Shown: positions 35,311-46,919 of the stretch, in pieces
Layout of the letters: every line of letters starts with the position of its first letter
Position numbering within the stretch: the stretch's first letter is position 1
Assembly: GCA_905250025.1 (NCBI GenBank)
Contig: CAJNOJ010000232.1
Location: forward strand, 62,001-126,000
Direction: 5' to 3'
DNA: 64,000 nucleotides
DNA from: Adineta ricciae
Taxonomy: Eukaryota; Rotifera; Eurotatoria; Adinetida; Adinetidae
The notes under the pieces: generated by a model
The model's input: only the letters and a program-made list of their open reading frames with translations
The model's database searches: none
Told to the model about the DNA's origin: nothing
Translations under genes and position numbers: made by a program

Positions 35311-36613
35311 TTATATGAACGAAATTCTGGTTCTTTCTGCTCGACAGTTTCGATGATCGTACCACTGATGAATAAGATCAACATCCATTGAAATCACATC
35401 GTCAATTGATAACGGACTGACCAATTTGTGAATTTCTTGGCCAATAGGTACAGTTGCATTGCATTCAACTTCTCTTAGATCGTCTTTCTCATGTTTGCTA
35501 TATCGCGCATTGCCATTCACATCTTCTTTCCATAAATGAACAATGAAAGTGAATAAAGATTTCAACGATTGATTCCTACGAAGTAAATACATGTTGAAAA
35601 ATTGATAGTAATTAGTTCTTATCTTACCGACAAAGATTTTCATCGAGTGTTACTTCGAATGTCGTGATTTCAGTTAAGCTATGGTTCGTTGGAACCTGAT
35701 GCAAACGTGTGCGTGGCACCAATGTTAATGTTGTGTTTAAAATCTGAAGTCTACTGTAGAGAATTTTCAACACGGGCTGGTGGGTATCCGATAGATATAA
35801 TGGCAAAATTGGAAATTGGCATTGGAGGATATAATCGTATTTACATGATGCTAATGTATCATCAACATACACAAGAAATCGACGTGGTAAGGAGACCTGC
35901 GTACCATAAACGACAAAAGTTTCGTTGGCAAAGAGAGTAAAAGATGTTTTGGATAATTGATAATCGGAGAATTCAATGGATCTTGGAGAACGACCATAAC
36001 CTGGATCGACTCGCCATACATTGATTCTCGATTGATTGAATCGAAAACTTTGTTCGCCCGGAAATATCAGATCGATTTGATTATAAGCGATTGTGGAATT
36101 CTCATCTGGTGAAAGAAGAAATAGCATAAAAGTCATTCCACCATCAGTGGCAATAGCAAGATGCTGTTGATTTTTATCATTATTATCAAGATTGATTAAC
36201 AAAGCCCATCGTGATCGATAGTGAGAATGTTCAGGATAAACGTTTCGAAGAAGCTCGTCGAGTGAACAAAGTTCGATTCCGTATAATTGCAGTTGATTTA
36301 CTTGAATCCATGTTGGAATCGGTTGATTAAAGTGAATACGTATGGCTTGAGCGTACTTTTCATCAGCTGGGCAAATCGAAGAGAACGAATTGTCTTGATT
36401 TCGAAGAACCAGTTCCGACGATTGACAATCGAAGGTCAATTGGTTGTAGACATTTGGCTGGACTCGAAAATTAGAAAAATTGTATTGAAAACCTGTACAA
36501 TTACCAGATAGAGTATATTTCGAAGTGAAAAGAAATAGTTCGTCAATGGATAGTTGGCCATGGATAACAACGAGAACAGCGCACAAGTATAGAAAGATCG
36601 TTTTATTCTTCAT
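35311..36613 (-). CDS. Secreted protein with possible NIDO-like domain
   Basis: Two exons, 36613-35628 and 35575-35311, separated by a 52-bp intron, give 416 residues. The ATG at 36613 starts a clean signal peptide (MKNKTIFLYLCAVLVVIHGQ), which is why it is preferred over upstream near-cognate codons. The mature protein has many Asn glycosylation sequons, scattered Cys and no second membrane span, so it is probably secreted. The middle part, LAIATDGGMTFMLFLL followed by YNQIDLIFPG and a Trp-containing strand, recalls the NIDO domain of nidogen and alpha-tectorin (ATDG followed by aromatic strands). The match is weak and no EGF, AMOP or VWD domain follows. Function unknown. Confidence 0.65.
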
Positions 36614-37137
36614 GTCGATGATTTTTTCCGATTGTAAGCGATTCAATGCCAGCAAATGCCTTTTATTTTTCTGTTATTTTAGTGATATGATACGAATGAG
36701 TCAATATTCGATGATCGTCATGCAAAAAAATTGATTCTTCATCGATCAGTTTTTCGAGTTAAAAAAGTAAAGATCGAATTTATATGTTTTATATCAAATT
36801 TCTTCATTGTTATAACAATCCATCTGCTCTGATTTTATTACGGAAAATGACTAATCTCCTGCAAGCAGACTTCGATATAAACTATACTTGCTACGTTCTT
36901 GGAAAAGTATCTTATGCTAATTCTATATCTACGAACAGTAAAAGGTGATATTTTCACCTTGAAATGTGTGATGACTCATCGGGTCTGGGGTTTTCTTTAT
37001 AATCATCCGCTGCGCCCGACAACGTTGATTGTATGGTGAGTGATGAGGAAAATGTGACATTTGTTTGGATTGTATTGCGTCGATACATATAACAGGGTAA
37101 CTTTAATGAAAATTAGACCATTTTCGGTCAGTTTACT
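36614..37137. promoter_or_regulatory. Divergent 5' region, secreted protein / B-box protein
   Basis: 524 bp between head-to-head start codons, without open frames of note. An acceptor-like TTTTCGGTCAG lies six bases before the B-box ATG. Confidence 0.4.
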
Positions 37138-38178
37138 ATGACGACGAGTGCTGCTGCTGCTGCTGCTGCGCGAAAGGAGTGTGTTAAAGGACAAGAATGT
37201 AAACAAGCTGGTGTTGCACACTGCGAAGGATGTTTACAAACATTTTGTATCAGACATTTCAATGATCATCGTCAGTCGTTGGATGCTGAACTTAGCGATC
37301 TTTCTAGTGATTACAATAATTTTAAAACGACACTTGACCTCGAAGCTGCGAATCCTTTCGTAGAGATACGTCTTCAAGAGATCAATCAATGGGAAATGGA
37401 ATCGATCCTAACGATCCAAAAGAAAGCCAATGATTTACGTGAAACGTTATCACACGTGAAAGACGTTCATATAGAAAGTCTATCCACGAGATTTCAAAGT
37501 TTGGTTCGACAAATAGAAGACAGCAAAGGCAAGGATGATTTCGTTGAAATGGATATCGAACGTTGGAGGAAAAGATTGAATGATTTAAAATCAAATTTAA
37601 TCTCGCCGACAACGATTATTCTTGCTCAACATTTAAGCACGCCGTTAGTTGCTACTATGTCAGTGGACTTCCTCTGGACAGGAAATGAACTGTTTGATCG
37701 GGTTCTTAGTAATGATATAAGAATTGAAGAAGAAGGAGAAGTCGTTCGAGCGTTGAGCTTTTTCATGGTGGCGAATGAAATACGTGGAAAAAATAATTAT
37801 GCATTTGGCTGTCATAAGATTCGTCTTCGGATTGAACATTTATCCAAGCAATGGGCTTTCTTAGGAATCAATTCAGCGCGAATTCCTTTGCAAAAAAACT
37901 CCTACGAAGTCAAATCGGCGTATGGATGGTGCAGCAGTAATTACAACTATGTCAAAGGAAAAGCTCTACCGAAAACGTCAGGTCCAGCTATTGAAATGGA
38001 GGCGAACGATTCAATCACATTAATTTTCGATTGTGACAATCGACAAATCTCGATGATTAACGAACGTACTCAAGTTAGACATGATCTAACTGTAAATCCA
38101 TGCTATTGTCCATTTCCTTGGCAACTACATGTTGTCTTGCGTAACCGACAGAGCTGTATTCGTCTCCTGTCGACATAA
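37138..38178 (+). CDS. B-box zinc finger, coiled-coil, SPRY-like protein (TRIM-like, no RING)
   Basis: A single exon of 346 residues. After an Ala run, residues about 14-43 form a B-box-like metal site with Cys/His spacing (CVKGQECKQAGVAHCEGC ... CIRHFNDH). A helical, Glu/Lys/Leu-rich region follows (about residues 45-160). The C-terminal 160 residues resemble a SPRY/concanavalin-like fold: FLWTGNELFDRV, YGWCSSNYNYVKGKALP and NDSITLIFDCDNRQISMINE, comparable with the YGW and D-x-I-x-x-x-x-D strands of SPRY. Intronless B-box proteins of this kind are abundant in bdelloid genomes; substrate and role are unknown, and without a RING it should not be an E3 ligase by itself. Confidence 0.75.
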   Translation: MTTSAAAAAAARKECVKGQECKQAGVAHCEGCLQTFCIRHFNDHRQSLDAELSDLSSDYNNFKTTLDLEAANPFVEIRLQEINQWEMESILTIQKKANDLRETLSHVKDVHIESLSTRFQSLVRQIEDSKGKDDFVEMDIERWRKRLNDLKSNLISPTTIILAQHLSTPLVATMSVDFLWTGNELFDRVLSNDIRIEEEGEVVRALSFFMVANEIRGKNNYAFGCHKIRLRIEHLSKQWAFLGINSARIPLQKNSYEVKSAYGWCSSNYNYVKGKALPKTSGPAIEMEANDSITLIFDCDNRQISMINERTQVRHDLTVNPCYCPFPWQLHVVLRNRQSCIRLLST

Positions 38179-38574
38179 TTCTTTTTCTCTCCTTCATCTT
38201 AATTCGAAATAATAAATATTTAGAAGTAAAAACAATCTCAGCTGGATTAGAACAGATCGAAAAATTGTTCGATCACGTTTTCAATAACAATAGTGATGCG
38301 CACAGATCAAACTCGATGTCTAGTCATTGCCGAGCGAGGAAAGCGAGTTTCATCAGAAATACAATTATGTCTCTAGTCTCTGTTCAATTCCTTCGGATGT
38401 TACACGTCCTTCATACTATCTGAACATATTCGGAGCGTGAATATTAAATGAACTTGTTTAAAAAAATGTCACGTTGTCGAATTCCGCTCGTTCGTAGCTT
38501 GTTTTGCCAATAATTTAATGAAATCGCACCGATGAATCATCGCAGTACTAATTGAAAACAGTTAAACAGAACTC
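38179..38574. other. Intergenic spacer
   Basis: 396 bp, AT-rich, nothing recognised. Confidence 0.5.
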
Positions 38575-39366
38575 ATGGATGATAAAGATGAACAACCTAT
38601 AAGTGATGCATCGAAATCCATCGACGACACCGAACCTTTTCCTCTGTATCTTGAACAAGCGAAATCTTCATTCTCTTTAAATAATACCGATACAAATTAT
38701 CTACAAATCAATGTTAGTGAACCACTCGATCATGCATTGACATACGTGTTGATTTATCGACCACACGATGCCATTGAATTTATTGCCAGTAAATAAATTC
38801 TTTTCTCCTGAAAATTTCTAATCAGATTACGAGAGCAGGAGAAAATGGACATATTCCTTTGTGACATTTACCTTCGTTTAATCGGAAATAGATTATTTCC
38901 GATCGCATGATAGTACGACAGAGAGAAAGGTCAGCGTGTCAATCAAAGTTAATTTGTTACATTTGTTTCATGAGCGTTCGTTGTTTTAGTTGAATTTCGA
39001 AATCATTTAGATTTCTTAATCGATTGGTCACGTCAAAAGACTCAACAAGTAAACAAAAGTGAACTTCGACCAAAAAACGAAAGTGATCGCGAGAAATTCA
39101 TTGTAAATCAACAAGAGGAAGAACAACTGACAACAATAGACGAAAATGTTTCGACACCAGATGAACGGGATGAGTTCCGCGAACAAATCTATCGAACAGA
39201 GTTCAAACAATCTATCCATACACACGATACAGCGAGTGGAATGGATGATGATATAAGAAATAATTTTGATCGTAATGAAAATCATATTTGTCATAATGAT
39301 CATTTATCAACGATGGCGTATTTCTGTCAATTGAAGGAGAAACTCATCAGATGTCATGACTCTTAA
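38575..39366 (+). CDS. Small acidic protein with Dpy-30-like dimerisation motif
   Basis: Two exons, 38575-38788 and 38990-39366, give 196 residues; the 201-bp intron is unusually long here. The segment LDHALTYVLIYRPHDAIEFIA followed by a second helix (NHLDFLIDW) resembles the Dpy-30/RIIa-like helix pair (…L-x-x-x-RP-x-xPIE[FY]-LA…). In this motif the PIE is DAIE here. Dpy-30 motifs dock onto amphipathic helices in COMPASS complexes and in ciliary radial-spoke proteins. The remainder is charged and disordered, rich in Glu, Asp and Gln. It is longer than Dpy-30 itself (about 100 residues), so a ciliary or scaffold relative is more likely than the core COMPASS subunit. Confidence 0.55.
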
Positions 39367-42300
39367 ATCAAAATAAAGTTCTTTTTCAATGTTTAAGAAA
39401 ACATTAATCAAGAAATTAAAGATCATTTCTGATACTACGAACGATTAGGTTCTTTTCCTAACCTACATCATGCAAATGCTCTCAATCGATCATCTCATCC
39501 TTCTTTTCCTCATATTCATATATAAATATATACATATACGATTATATTCACATGCAATTGGGTCAGCTAAACGCACATGCGCGACATATATACTCAACGG
39601 AGGTTGTTGGATCAATATTAAACATAGATTAAATGGAATAATAATCAGAAAAGAACTATGTATTTTGTAGATTAAATTTTCTCTTCGATTTCATCCACAC
39701 ACACATGATTCCTTAGTGTTTATATATTATCGTTCGAGGTCATAATTACAACTGTATGTTATGTTCAGTCGAGAGAAAGGCGATAACATAAACCTATCTG
39801 CCTACCTATCTATCTATCAGAGGCAGACATGCAATGCGACAAATTACTCTCCTAACTGGAGGAAAAAATACTTCTTACGAGAATTATGCAATTGAGCGAT
39901 CCTATGGCTTCGGATCGTGTCAGTTTCCTCTTCTTTTTATGTTAACGAGAAAAAAAAGTCGAGTAAAGAACATACAGTTGAACAATCAGTAGTGACGTTC
40001 TCTTCGGGGTCATAATCCACCAACAGGATAGTGACAATGAGGACTTTTTTTTCTATAAACTATACTTATCTAACTCAATAAAAGAAAGAATGGAATCAAA
40101 ATCAAAAGGAAACATTGTTTTATAATCTTCGGTTACACTCTTAACCTCGATAGATGATTATGTGTACGTATGTGTGTGTATATAAATATAAGCATAAAAC
40201 ATTTCCTTTCCGGTATGATGTAGTTGTGCCTTGAGCAATCGTATTACTTAAATGCGTTGAACACATACCTATGTAATGTTCAACGAAGCTTTTAATACTT
40301 GCATAGTTGTACTTGAAGCTAACGTTTAAAAAAAAGAAGATTTTCTCATTTTATACTGTCCATTGCGAACACTACGGTATGAAGAGAGAGAGGTGCTAAA
40401 GAGATAAAAGCAAGTTTCAACCTTGAAAATAGACATTGATTATCTGTTTGATATATATATGTATAGTATAGTTCAATGGATGTCATTCTGTCAGTTAGTT
40501 TCTATGTCTGTCTATAAATCAATGAACTGTGTATAGTGTGTGTGTGTGTGTAGTTCAAGCGACAAGGTCGATGTTTTACTAATGCTGTTGTCGTTGTTGT
40601 TGTAAGCTTCTATTCATGAACAGAACACTGATTGAATAATTTCAGGATTCTGACGAGCAACGATGATGATTATCCTTTTTTTTCTTCTTCTTCTTTCTTT
40701 CTCTCTTTCTGGCGACAAGCCGATCATGATTGAGCCATACTCTTTTCTCTCGTTCTAGATTTCTTTCTTCCTTGTTCTCTCTATCGCGTCATCTTCTAAC
40801 TATTGCGGTGTTCATTCACTCGCTAGTACTGCCACCCACTAGGTTCTATTGAAACATCAAAACGTCATTATCATTATTATCATCGTCATTATCATCATTC
40901 TTCAGATGACGTTTCAATAACACAAAACCCAGCTCTTCCAAATAAAAGAAATCGATTAAAAGGAAAGGTAAGTCGCAATTTCTCTTTTGAAACAACAGGA
41001 TATCCAGCAGATGGTTCACTTCTTGACGGATTACTCATTGTATCTGTGTTCCGGTAAACTGCTTATAAAATACAGCTGAAATGGATTACACCTTGACTTC
41101 AAAAGAGATGCAGAAGACAAGTGGAACGTATGAAAGATGTTGTAGTTGATTAATTGACCTAGTCAGAAAATAATTGCCCATTGCCCTGTCTTGATGCCAA
41201 ACAATCACTGACATCCATGCAATCATGGAGCTAAATGTGAGAAAGAACAAAAATGCCGCTCGCTTGACCAATTGACTTATATATGTATATAAAGTACCTG
41301 TTCGTGTGTGTTTGGAAGCAGATGGTCAATCTTTGTACTATGCAGTTTGTCCTGACCATGTCAGAACGTTTTCTCTTTCTCTCTTTATTCCCGTCAGTCT
41401 TGTGACATTTGTATATAAAACAGACTTCCATAAGGTAAGTAGTTATTATGTATGAACAGACCGATTTGTTGTGTTGACCAAGTGGTTCATTTGTTGTCAG
41501 CAGGAGGAGCAACAACTTAAGAAAATAAGGAGTATGTAAACATAAGTCAAGTATAACCATGAAGGGTGAATAGAAGGCGAACATAGCAGATGAGAAAGAA
41601 CAAGCATATATGAAGAAGAGAATCGATCATCATCGAGCAATGAAGATGTCAAAATTGACTGACTGACTGTTCAATAACTAAGCGCAATAATAATACTAGA
41701 GAGAAAAGCGGCTGTTGTTACTACTACTACTACTAATACTACTGGTACTACTACTACTAAAGCTCTGTTTAATGGACTGCGAACGGGATATGATGTGTGA
41801 TGCAATTCTCCTCTGACGACCTAATTATCGACATAAGGTCGGGTCGAACAGATGAAACGGAAGAAAAAAACGCGTGAGAGAAAACTAGCCTGATTATATA
41901 TGTATGTAACTACAAATTTAGAACTTTCGTTCGCCTCTTTTTTTCCATTCTTTCTCTTGTATTTCAAATTTCGGGTTACTATTCTATCAATTGGCTGTCT
42001 GTCCGCCCATTTCATATGTTATGTCAATTGTGATTATGAATGACATATTTATATTCGTTCATGAATAGAGTAACACCGTTTTTTCTCTTCTCTCTTCTGT
42101 GGCCAAGTATGTGCATGAACTCTACAATTCAATCATTCGAGATTCTTATCACGAATATTTATGCGTACGTATAATCGTTTGAATGTTGTTACATGTACAA
42201 AAAAAGAAGATAGTCGAACCTTCATCTTTTAACGATATAGCATCTTCGTGTCACCATTGTTTCCTTTTTTCTTGAAGTTATTCAATGAACACTGGTCAAT

Positions 42301-42812
42301 CTAGTTGTTAATTGTGAACAGACCAATGATTTTGACCCTTCCGTCTCGTCCTCTCCACATATATATGTATATTCTATTTGATTTGATTTTATTGTTACTA
42401 GTGAGTCGTTGAAGGAGGAGTTGCATTGATCGAGTCATTGGCTTTGATGTGTGTACTACTAATGACGTTGATTGCAAAGCAAAAGCAAGACAAAAAAAAG
42501 ATCGATCATTGAATAGACTGCAAGAGGTCGTTGAACTGATTTCATTACACATTCACTCGCCGATAGGATACTTTGACGTTTATCAACACTTATTGATGAC
42601 CTACTGCCTCTCATGTTCTCTTCTATCTTCGAGATCAATGTATCAATCGTTTTGAACACGCATCGTTCATGCGCACGAATGTCCACTAGTTTGAAATGGT
42701 TGTTTGGCACGCATAAGTCTCCATGTGATTCTTCTACAAGCAAGTTGAAGAGAAATCACATGAATATTTTTATCATTAGATAACGCGCATTGAAAAATCA
42801 TCTTGTGCGATT
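39367..42812. other. Long intergenic stretch with simple repeats
   Basis: 3.4 kb of AT-rich DNA containing several short repeats: TATC units near 39803-39818, GT near 40537-40551, TTC near 40680-40710 and a CTA/TAC run at 41718-41760. A T-rich signal-like open frame on the minus strand near 41086-41271 has no support. I see no gene. Confidence 0.5.
41718..41760 (+). repeat. CTA/TAC triplet repeat
   Basis: Imperfect triplet microsatellite with two interruptions (TACTAAT and TGG). Confidence 0.9.
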
Positions 42813-44124
42813 ATGAATTCATGTTCGAATTTATTTTCACCCATTCAGAAATATTCTTTTTTAAAATGTCGATTACAAACGGAATCTCAAGCAAAATTCC
42901 TCACGCCACCAACTTGGTATACTGAAGGTCTGTGATTTCGTTCGCTGTCAGCTTAATCTTAACCAACAGATATTCAACAGGAACATCATGTAAATCCGAA
43001 GATAATTACCCATGTTATATCGATTATATGCTTTCGTTGTACTATCGTGGTTATGGACAAGTGCGAGAATTGTTTCTTGAAGATGTTCAAATGGGTGATC
43101 CATCTCTTGTACTTCAAGCGCCTAATCTGATCATATCCCAAGAGAATTTAATGAAGAATTTCGACCGAGCTCTTCAATTATTTGCTAACGAAGGCATTCG
43201 AAAGCGTTTTATGGTTATTAACTTTTCAAAAAATGTTTATATCATCGGTGGATATCAATATTTTCCCAACATATCGCTACGACAAATACCAAAATACGAT
43301 TATTTTTATGATAGTCAACTTGATAAGTTAGTTCCTATGAAGCCATTACCCGATGGACGTGTTAGTTTTGCAGTATGTACCGATGGACGATATATCATTT
43401 GTGCCGGAGGTTAGTCATTCATAAGAAATGATTTCACGTTGTTAAGGGGTGATACACATGGATGTTATTTAGGTCATACGTACACGAATGTTGCTTTGAA
43501 TTCTGTTTATATATTTGATACCGAAGAGAATGTCTGGATACGTTTACCAGATCTACCTGCGCCAACTAGTGGTGCTGGTATTGCGTTTTATAACAATAGA
43601 ATTCATTTACTAGGCGGTTTTGATATTATTTTGAATCGTTCGATTGTTCATGGCGAAGTTGGTTCAGACATCTCGATCAAAGATGTTTATCGATAGTTTT
43701 TCTTCAGTATATAGTGTTAGATTTAGCGGATAAAGATAAAGGTTGGATACGTCGAACGGAAATCGTTCCAGGTCGAGCTCGACCATTGCTTTTAGTGGTA
43801 CCGGATTCTCTAGGTGGTAATCAAACAGCGATCTACAGTGCTGGTAGAATTCGTTTTTGTTGATATTGTACGGAATAAATATACTCTTTAGGTGGTTATG
43901 ATATCGATAATTCTCATAAGCCGCATTCGGTTCCTCGATTGGAATCTTACAATGAACGCTTCGAGCGATGGGAATTTATGGACAGTATTGACAATTTACA
44001 ATTAGAACACGGTCTAACTTATACAAGTAATAAATTGAATGTCATAGCAAATAATCAACGGATACAACAATATGATTTTCGTACGAAAAAATGGACAAAG
44101 ACGACGGTAAACAATCAAGCATAA
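42813..44124 (+). CDS. Kelch-repeat protein
   Basis: Five exons (42813-42927, 42981-43409, 43473-43657, 43708-43843, 43892-44124) with introns of 48-63 bp give 365 residues. Kelch repeats with the double-glycine strand are visible: NVYIIGGYQYF, RYIICAGGHTY, NRIHLLGGFD and IYSAGGYDID, each followed by a blade with Tyr and Trp (NSVYIFDTEENVWIRLPDLP). About four or five blades can be seen, so the propeller may be incomplete or the last blades degenerate. No BTB, BACK or F-box is present; the N-terminal 110 residues are helical and unassigned. Likely a protein-interaction module; partner unknown. The start at 42813 is the first ATG of the exon and could be downstream of another exon. Confidence 0.75.
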
Positions 44125-45054
44125 GCAGACGAAGCTACTTGAATAAAGAATAACAAACGTGTCTACCATCATTTATATTAGCAAACCAAACAATTGCTAA
44201 TAACAAATAGAATGTTGATCACATTCATTTATTGATTACCATTTCTCTGAAATAGCTAAATATCACTTCAGAAAAATCGTCAAAAGGGCAAGTTGTCTTC
44301 ATCATTTCTTTTTTTTTTTTGGTGTCTCTCGTTCTAAGCATTCTCAATAGCTTTATTTAAATATGTAATGGATGCTGAAGAAAAACTTGACGAATGTCAA
44401 TCGTTTTCTCCGTTCTTTTCTTATTCGACCGTAAATGAATCATAGATACACATCCGCAATTAACTTTTCTCGATGTATTGTTTCAAGTAGTTGAAGAGAA
44501 AAGTGGCCAGTGGCCGACAACAATAAGTGTAAATGAGTTTTTTGCATGCAATATGTACATAGACAGTGAGAAGAGTGATAGACATCAAATCGACGATAGA
44601 TTTTTTCCCCTATTATGCCGACACTATTCGCATGATAGGACGAAGACGAACTAAGAGAGATAGAGAAAAACAGACTTCCGGCGCCTTGAATCATTGTAAG
44701 GCGGAGTAGTGAATGATAGAACAGATAGAGAGGGAGAGGGAGACAAGGAAGAGAAAAGCAAACTTGATGTTACTCTTGTCGAGTAAGAAGTCGTTGAAAC
44801 TGTTGCACTACTTGCCGGAAGTTCCTTCACTCTTCTCTACATTACACGATTTGAGAAAACGACTCTCGTCTCCTCTTACTGTCATTTCGAGATGAATAAT
44901 GCGTCGCTTTTCATCAATGAACAAAGAATAATAGGTAAATGAGAATCATTTATATAAATTAAATTGTATAACATATAAAAGATATGTCAGTCGTTTTTCC
45001 ACGAAGGAAAGTTAAAAACAAGAAATCTTGTTCTTCTTCGCTGATAAAGATGTT
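44125..45054. other. Convergent 3' region
   Basis: 930 bp between the kelch gene and the zinc-ribbon-like gene on the opposite strand; contains A/T runs and GA tracts and no recognisable exon. Confidence 0.5.
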
Positions 45055-45285
45055 CTAAATGAAGTGTTGGCACTTCTTACACCATCCTTGGTAGCCTTCC
45101 GTACACCCACTGAGTTTTACATGACCTTCATCTGCATATAATGCTAGTTCTCGCGTTGGTCGACCACGTACTGCCGGAACCACATCATTCTTATTTCCAC
45201 ATCTTGGACAGACAGGTAATTCATGTCGACGTTGCCCATAGCTTTCATCAAACTTCTTTCGCTGCTCATCGGTAAGTGTATCCAT
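45055..45285 (-). CDS. Small zinc-ribbon-like protein
   Basis: An intronless 76-residue protein with paired metal-binding Cys: CPRCGNKNDVV near the middle and CKKCQHF at the C-terminus, a typical two-knuckle zinc ribbon, plus a single Cys (SGCTEGY) between. The first 20 residues are charged and helical (MDTLTDEQRKKFDESYGQ). I do not recognise the family. The ATG at 45285 is used because the open frame upstream has only a TTG start. It is divergent from the Ig-domain gene, 224 bp apart. Confidence 0.6.
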   Translation of the reverse strand: MDTLTDEQRKKFDESYGQRRHELPVCPRCGNKNDVVPAVRGRPTRELALYADEGHVKLSGCTEGYQGWCKKCQHFI

Positions 45286-45509
45286 TTTATATAAATCTTT
45301 TGTGATTGTGATTGAGTGCGAAGTGCGCAAATCGACGCGTTATGCACGACAGGTAAGAAAGTAGAAGCGAAAGAAAATAAAACCAAAGAAGAAATCAAGG
45401 ATTTTATTACTTGAGTAATCGTTTCAGATATACATAGATGACGCAGCATATCAAACCTCGTTAGAAAAAGAGGTGTGTTATTGTTTAACGAAAACATGAA
45501 TCAACGAAA
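45286..45509. promoter_or_regulatory. Divergent 5' region, zinc-ribbon protein / Ig protein
   Basis: 224 bp between head-to-head starts; no element can be assigned. Confidence 0.35.
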
Positions 45510-46585
45510 ATGCTACTGCTGAAAGGTATTGAAATTCTATACTATTTGATCTTTTGTATATATTTACATATGAATTTAGTTCTGTGGATTTGTATTTTGA
45601 CGAATAACATCTCATGCTCAATGTATTATTTAAATAATTTCCACACTGACTATCCAGATGCTCATGTAATCGTTGTGGGTTGTGGCGACACCGTATCACT
45701 TTCCTGTCCGACAGACTCAGACAACGATCTTTTTCGATCAGCATCCTTAGTAAGCGGATTATCGAGTTTGATGAGTACGAATGTGTCATTTTGACTTCTC
45801 TCTCGTTTTTCAAGGTACCAGCAATGTGGTTTCGTTTATATGAAAATGCTTATCCTCAAGCATTGATTCTTGGTGATCGTCAATTAATTGATGATCAACG
45901 TTTCATGTTACGTACACAAAATCAAGATCGTCATCTTGAAATAGTCGGCGCAAGAAAAGACGATCAAGGTTATTATATCTGTAAGACGGGAAACACAGTC
46001 CGATCAAGTTATAACTTAACTATTATGAGTATGAAATATCATCGGATAAACAGCAAAGTGCAGTTTTTCTTTTTTTTTTACTAGCTGATACATGTATTGG
46101 TATCATTCCCAATCACACGCATGTTAATATCAATGATCCTATTCGTCTTGTCTGTCGTATACGTTCGACGGATGCATTTAACGAAAAAAATATACGTGTG
46201 CAGTGGACACGGAACGAGTATCCATTGGTCAATATAGCTGAAAGTCTTTCGAATTACTCTTCTATCGATGGAACGTTGTACGAAACATTAATCATACGAA
46301 AAGCACGAAAAATCGATACGGGGACTTACACGTGTCGATATGGTTCACTTTTATCTGCAACAGCTCATGTCATTGTCAATCAATGTATGTTATTTTCTCT
46401 TCTCAATCATCCCTTTCCTGATTACTAGTTGTCTTCTAGATCCTGGTGGTAGTAAATCACGTCGTCTCATCTCCCAGATCAATGGGAACAAATCCTTCTT
46501 GAAAGCATCTTTACGAACAGTAGTAGTCAGTCTTTTTATATTGTATATCAACTTGTTTTCGTCATCACCTCGTAAATATATATAA
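45510..46585 (+). CDS. Two-immunoglobulin-domain surface or secreted protein
   Basis: Four exons (45510-45749, 45815-46028, 46085-46384, 46440-46585) give 299 residues. A hydrophobic N-terminus (about residues 6-35) acts as signal peptide or anchor. Ig domain 1 has Cys in VSLSCP, the core Trp in VPAMWFRLYE and D-x-G-x-Y-x-C in KDDQGYYICK. Ig domain 2 has Cys in RLVCRI, Trp in VQWTRN and KIDTGTYTCRYG. The C-terminal RTVVVSLFILYINLFSSS is a hydrophobic span near the end, so the protein may be a type I membrane or GPI-anchored adhesion molecule of the lachesin/IgLON style. Exact family unknown. Confidence 0.75.
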
Positions 46586-46650
46586 ATATATAGATATACA
46601 CAGAATTTTATTCATTGAAAATGTTCTGAACAGACACAACAAAAAGCATT

Positions 46651-46919
46651 TTACTCTACGACGATAGTTTGTCCGTCGGGATTTGTTACAGAAATCGAAG
46701 GCAGCACGGTACCTAAATATTTTCGAAAACAACAATAGCAATAACGAGATTCAACGATGAAGTAGATAAGAACTACGTACAGTTTTCAGCTTTATCGGGC
46801 TTTTCTTGAGGATTATGTGACGAACCGAAGAATTTAGCGATTTGATGTATAAACACTGCGATTTGAAACCGTTTCGCCGGCGGCAACGATGTTTTTGCAT
46901 TTGAGTCTGACAATGACAT
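46651..46919 (-). CDS. Unknown 66-residue protein
   Basis: Two exons, 46919-46781 and 46712-46651, separated by a 68-bp GT-AG intron, give an in-frame protein of 66 residues with an in-frame stop just upstream of its ATG. It contains KRFQIAVFIHQIAKFFG, a helix with alternating hydrophobic residues, and ends in NPDGQTIVVE. Its stop lies only 65 bp from the stop of the Ig gene on the other strand. I do not recognise it. The clean splice consensus and frame support a real gene, but it is short. Confidence 0.5.

Noticed and set aside
41086-41584. Hydrophobic minus-strand open frames
   Set aside because: No motif, no consistent splice joins and surrounded by simple repeats.
42459-42743. 94-codon minus-strand open frame upstream of the kelch gene
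   Set aside because: No recognisable domain and codon use unlike neighbouring genes; possible 5' region of the kelch gene instead.
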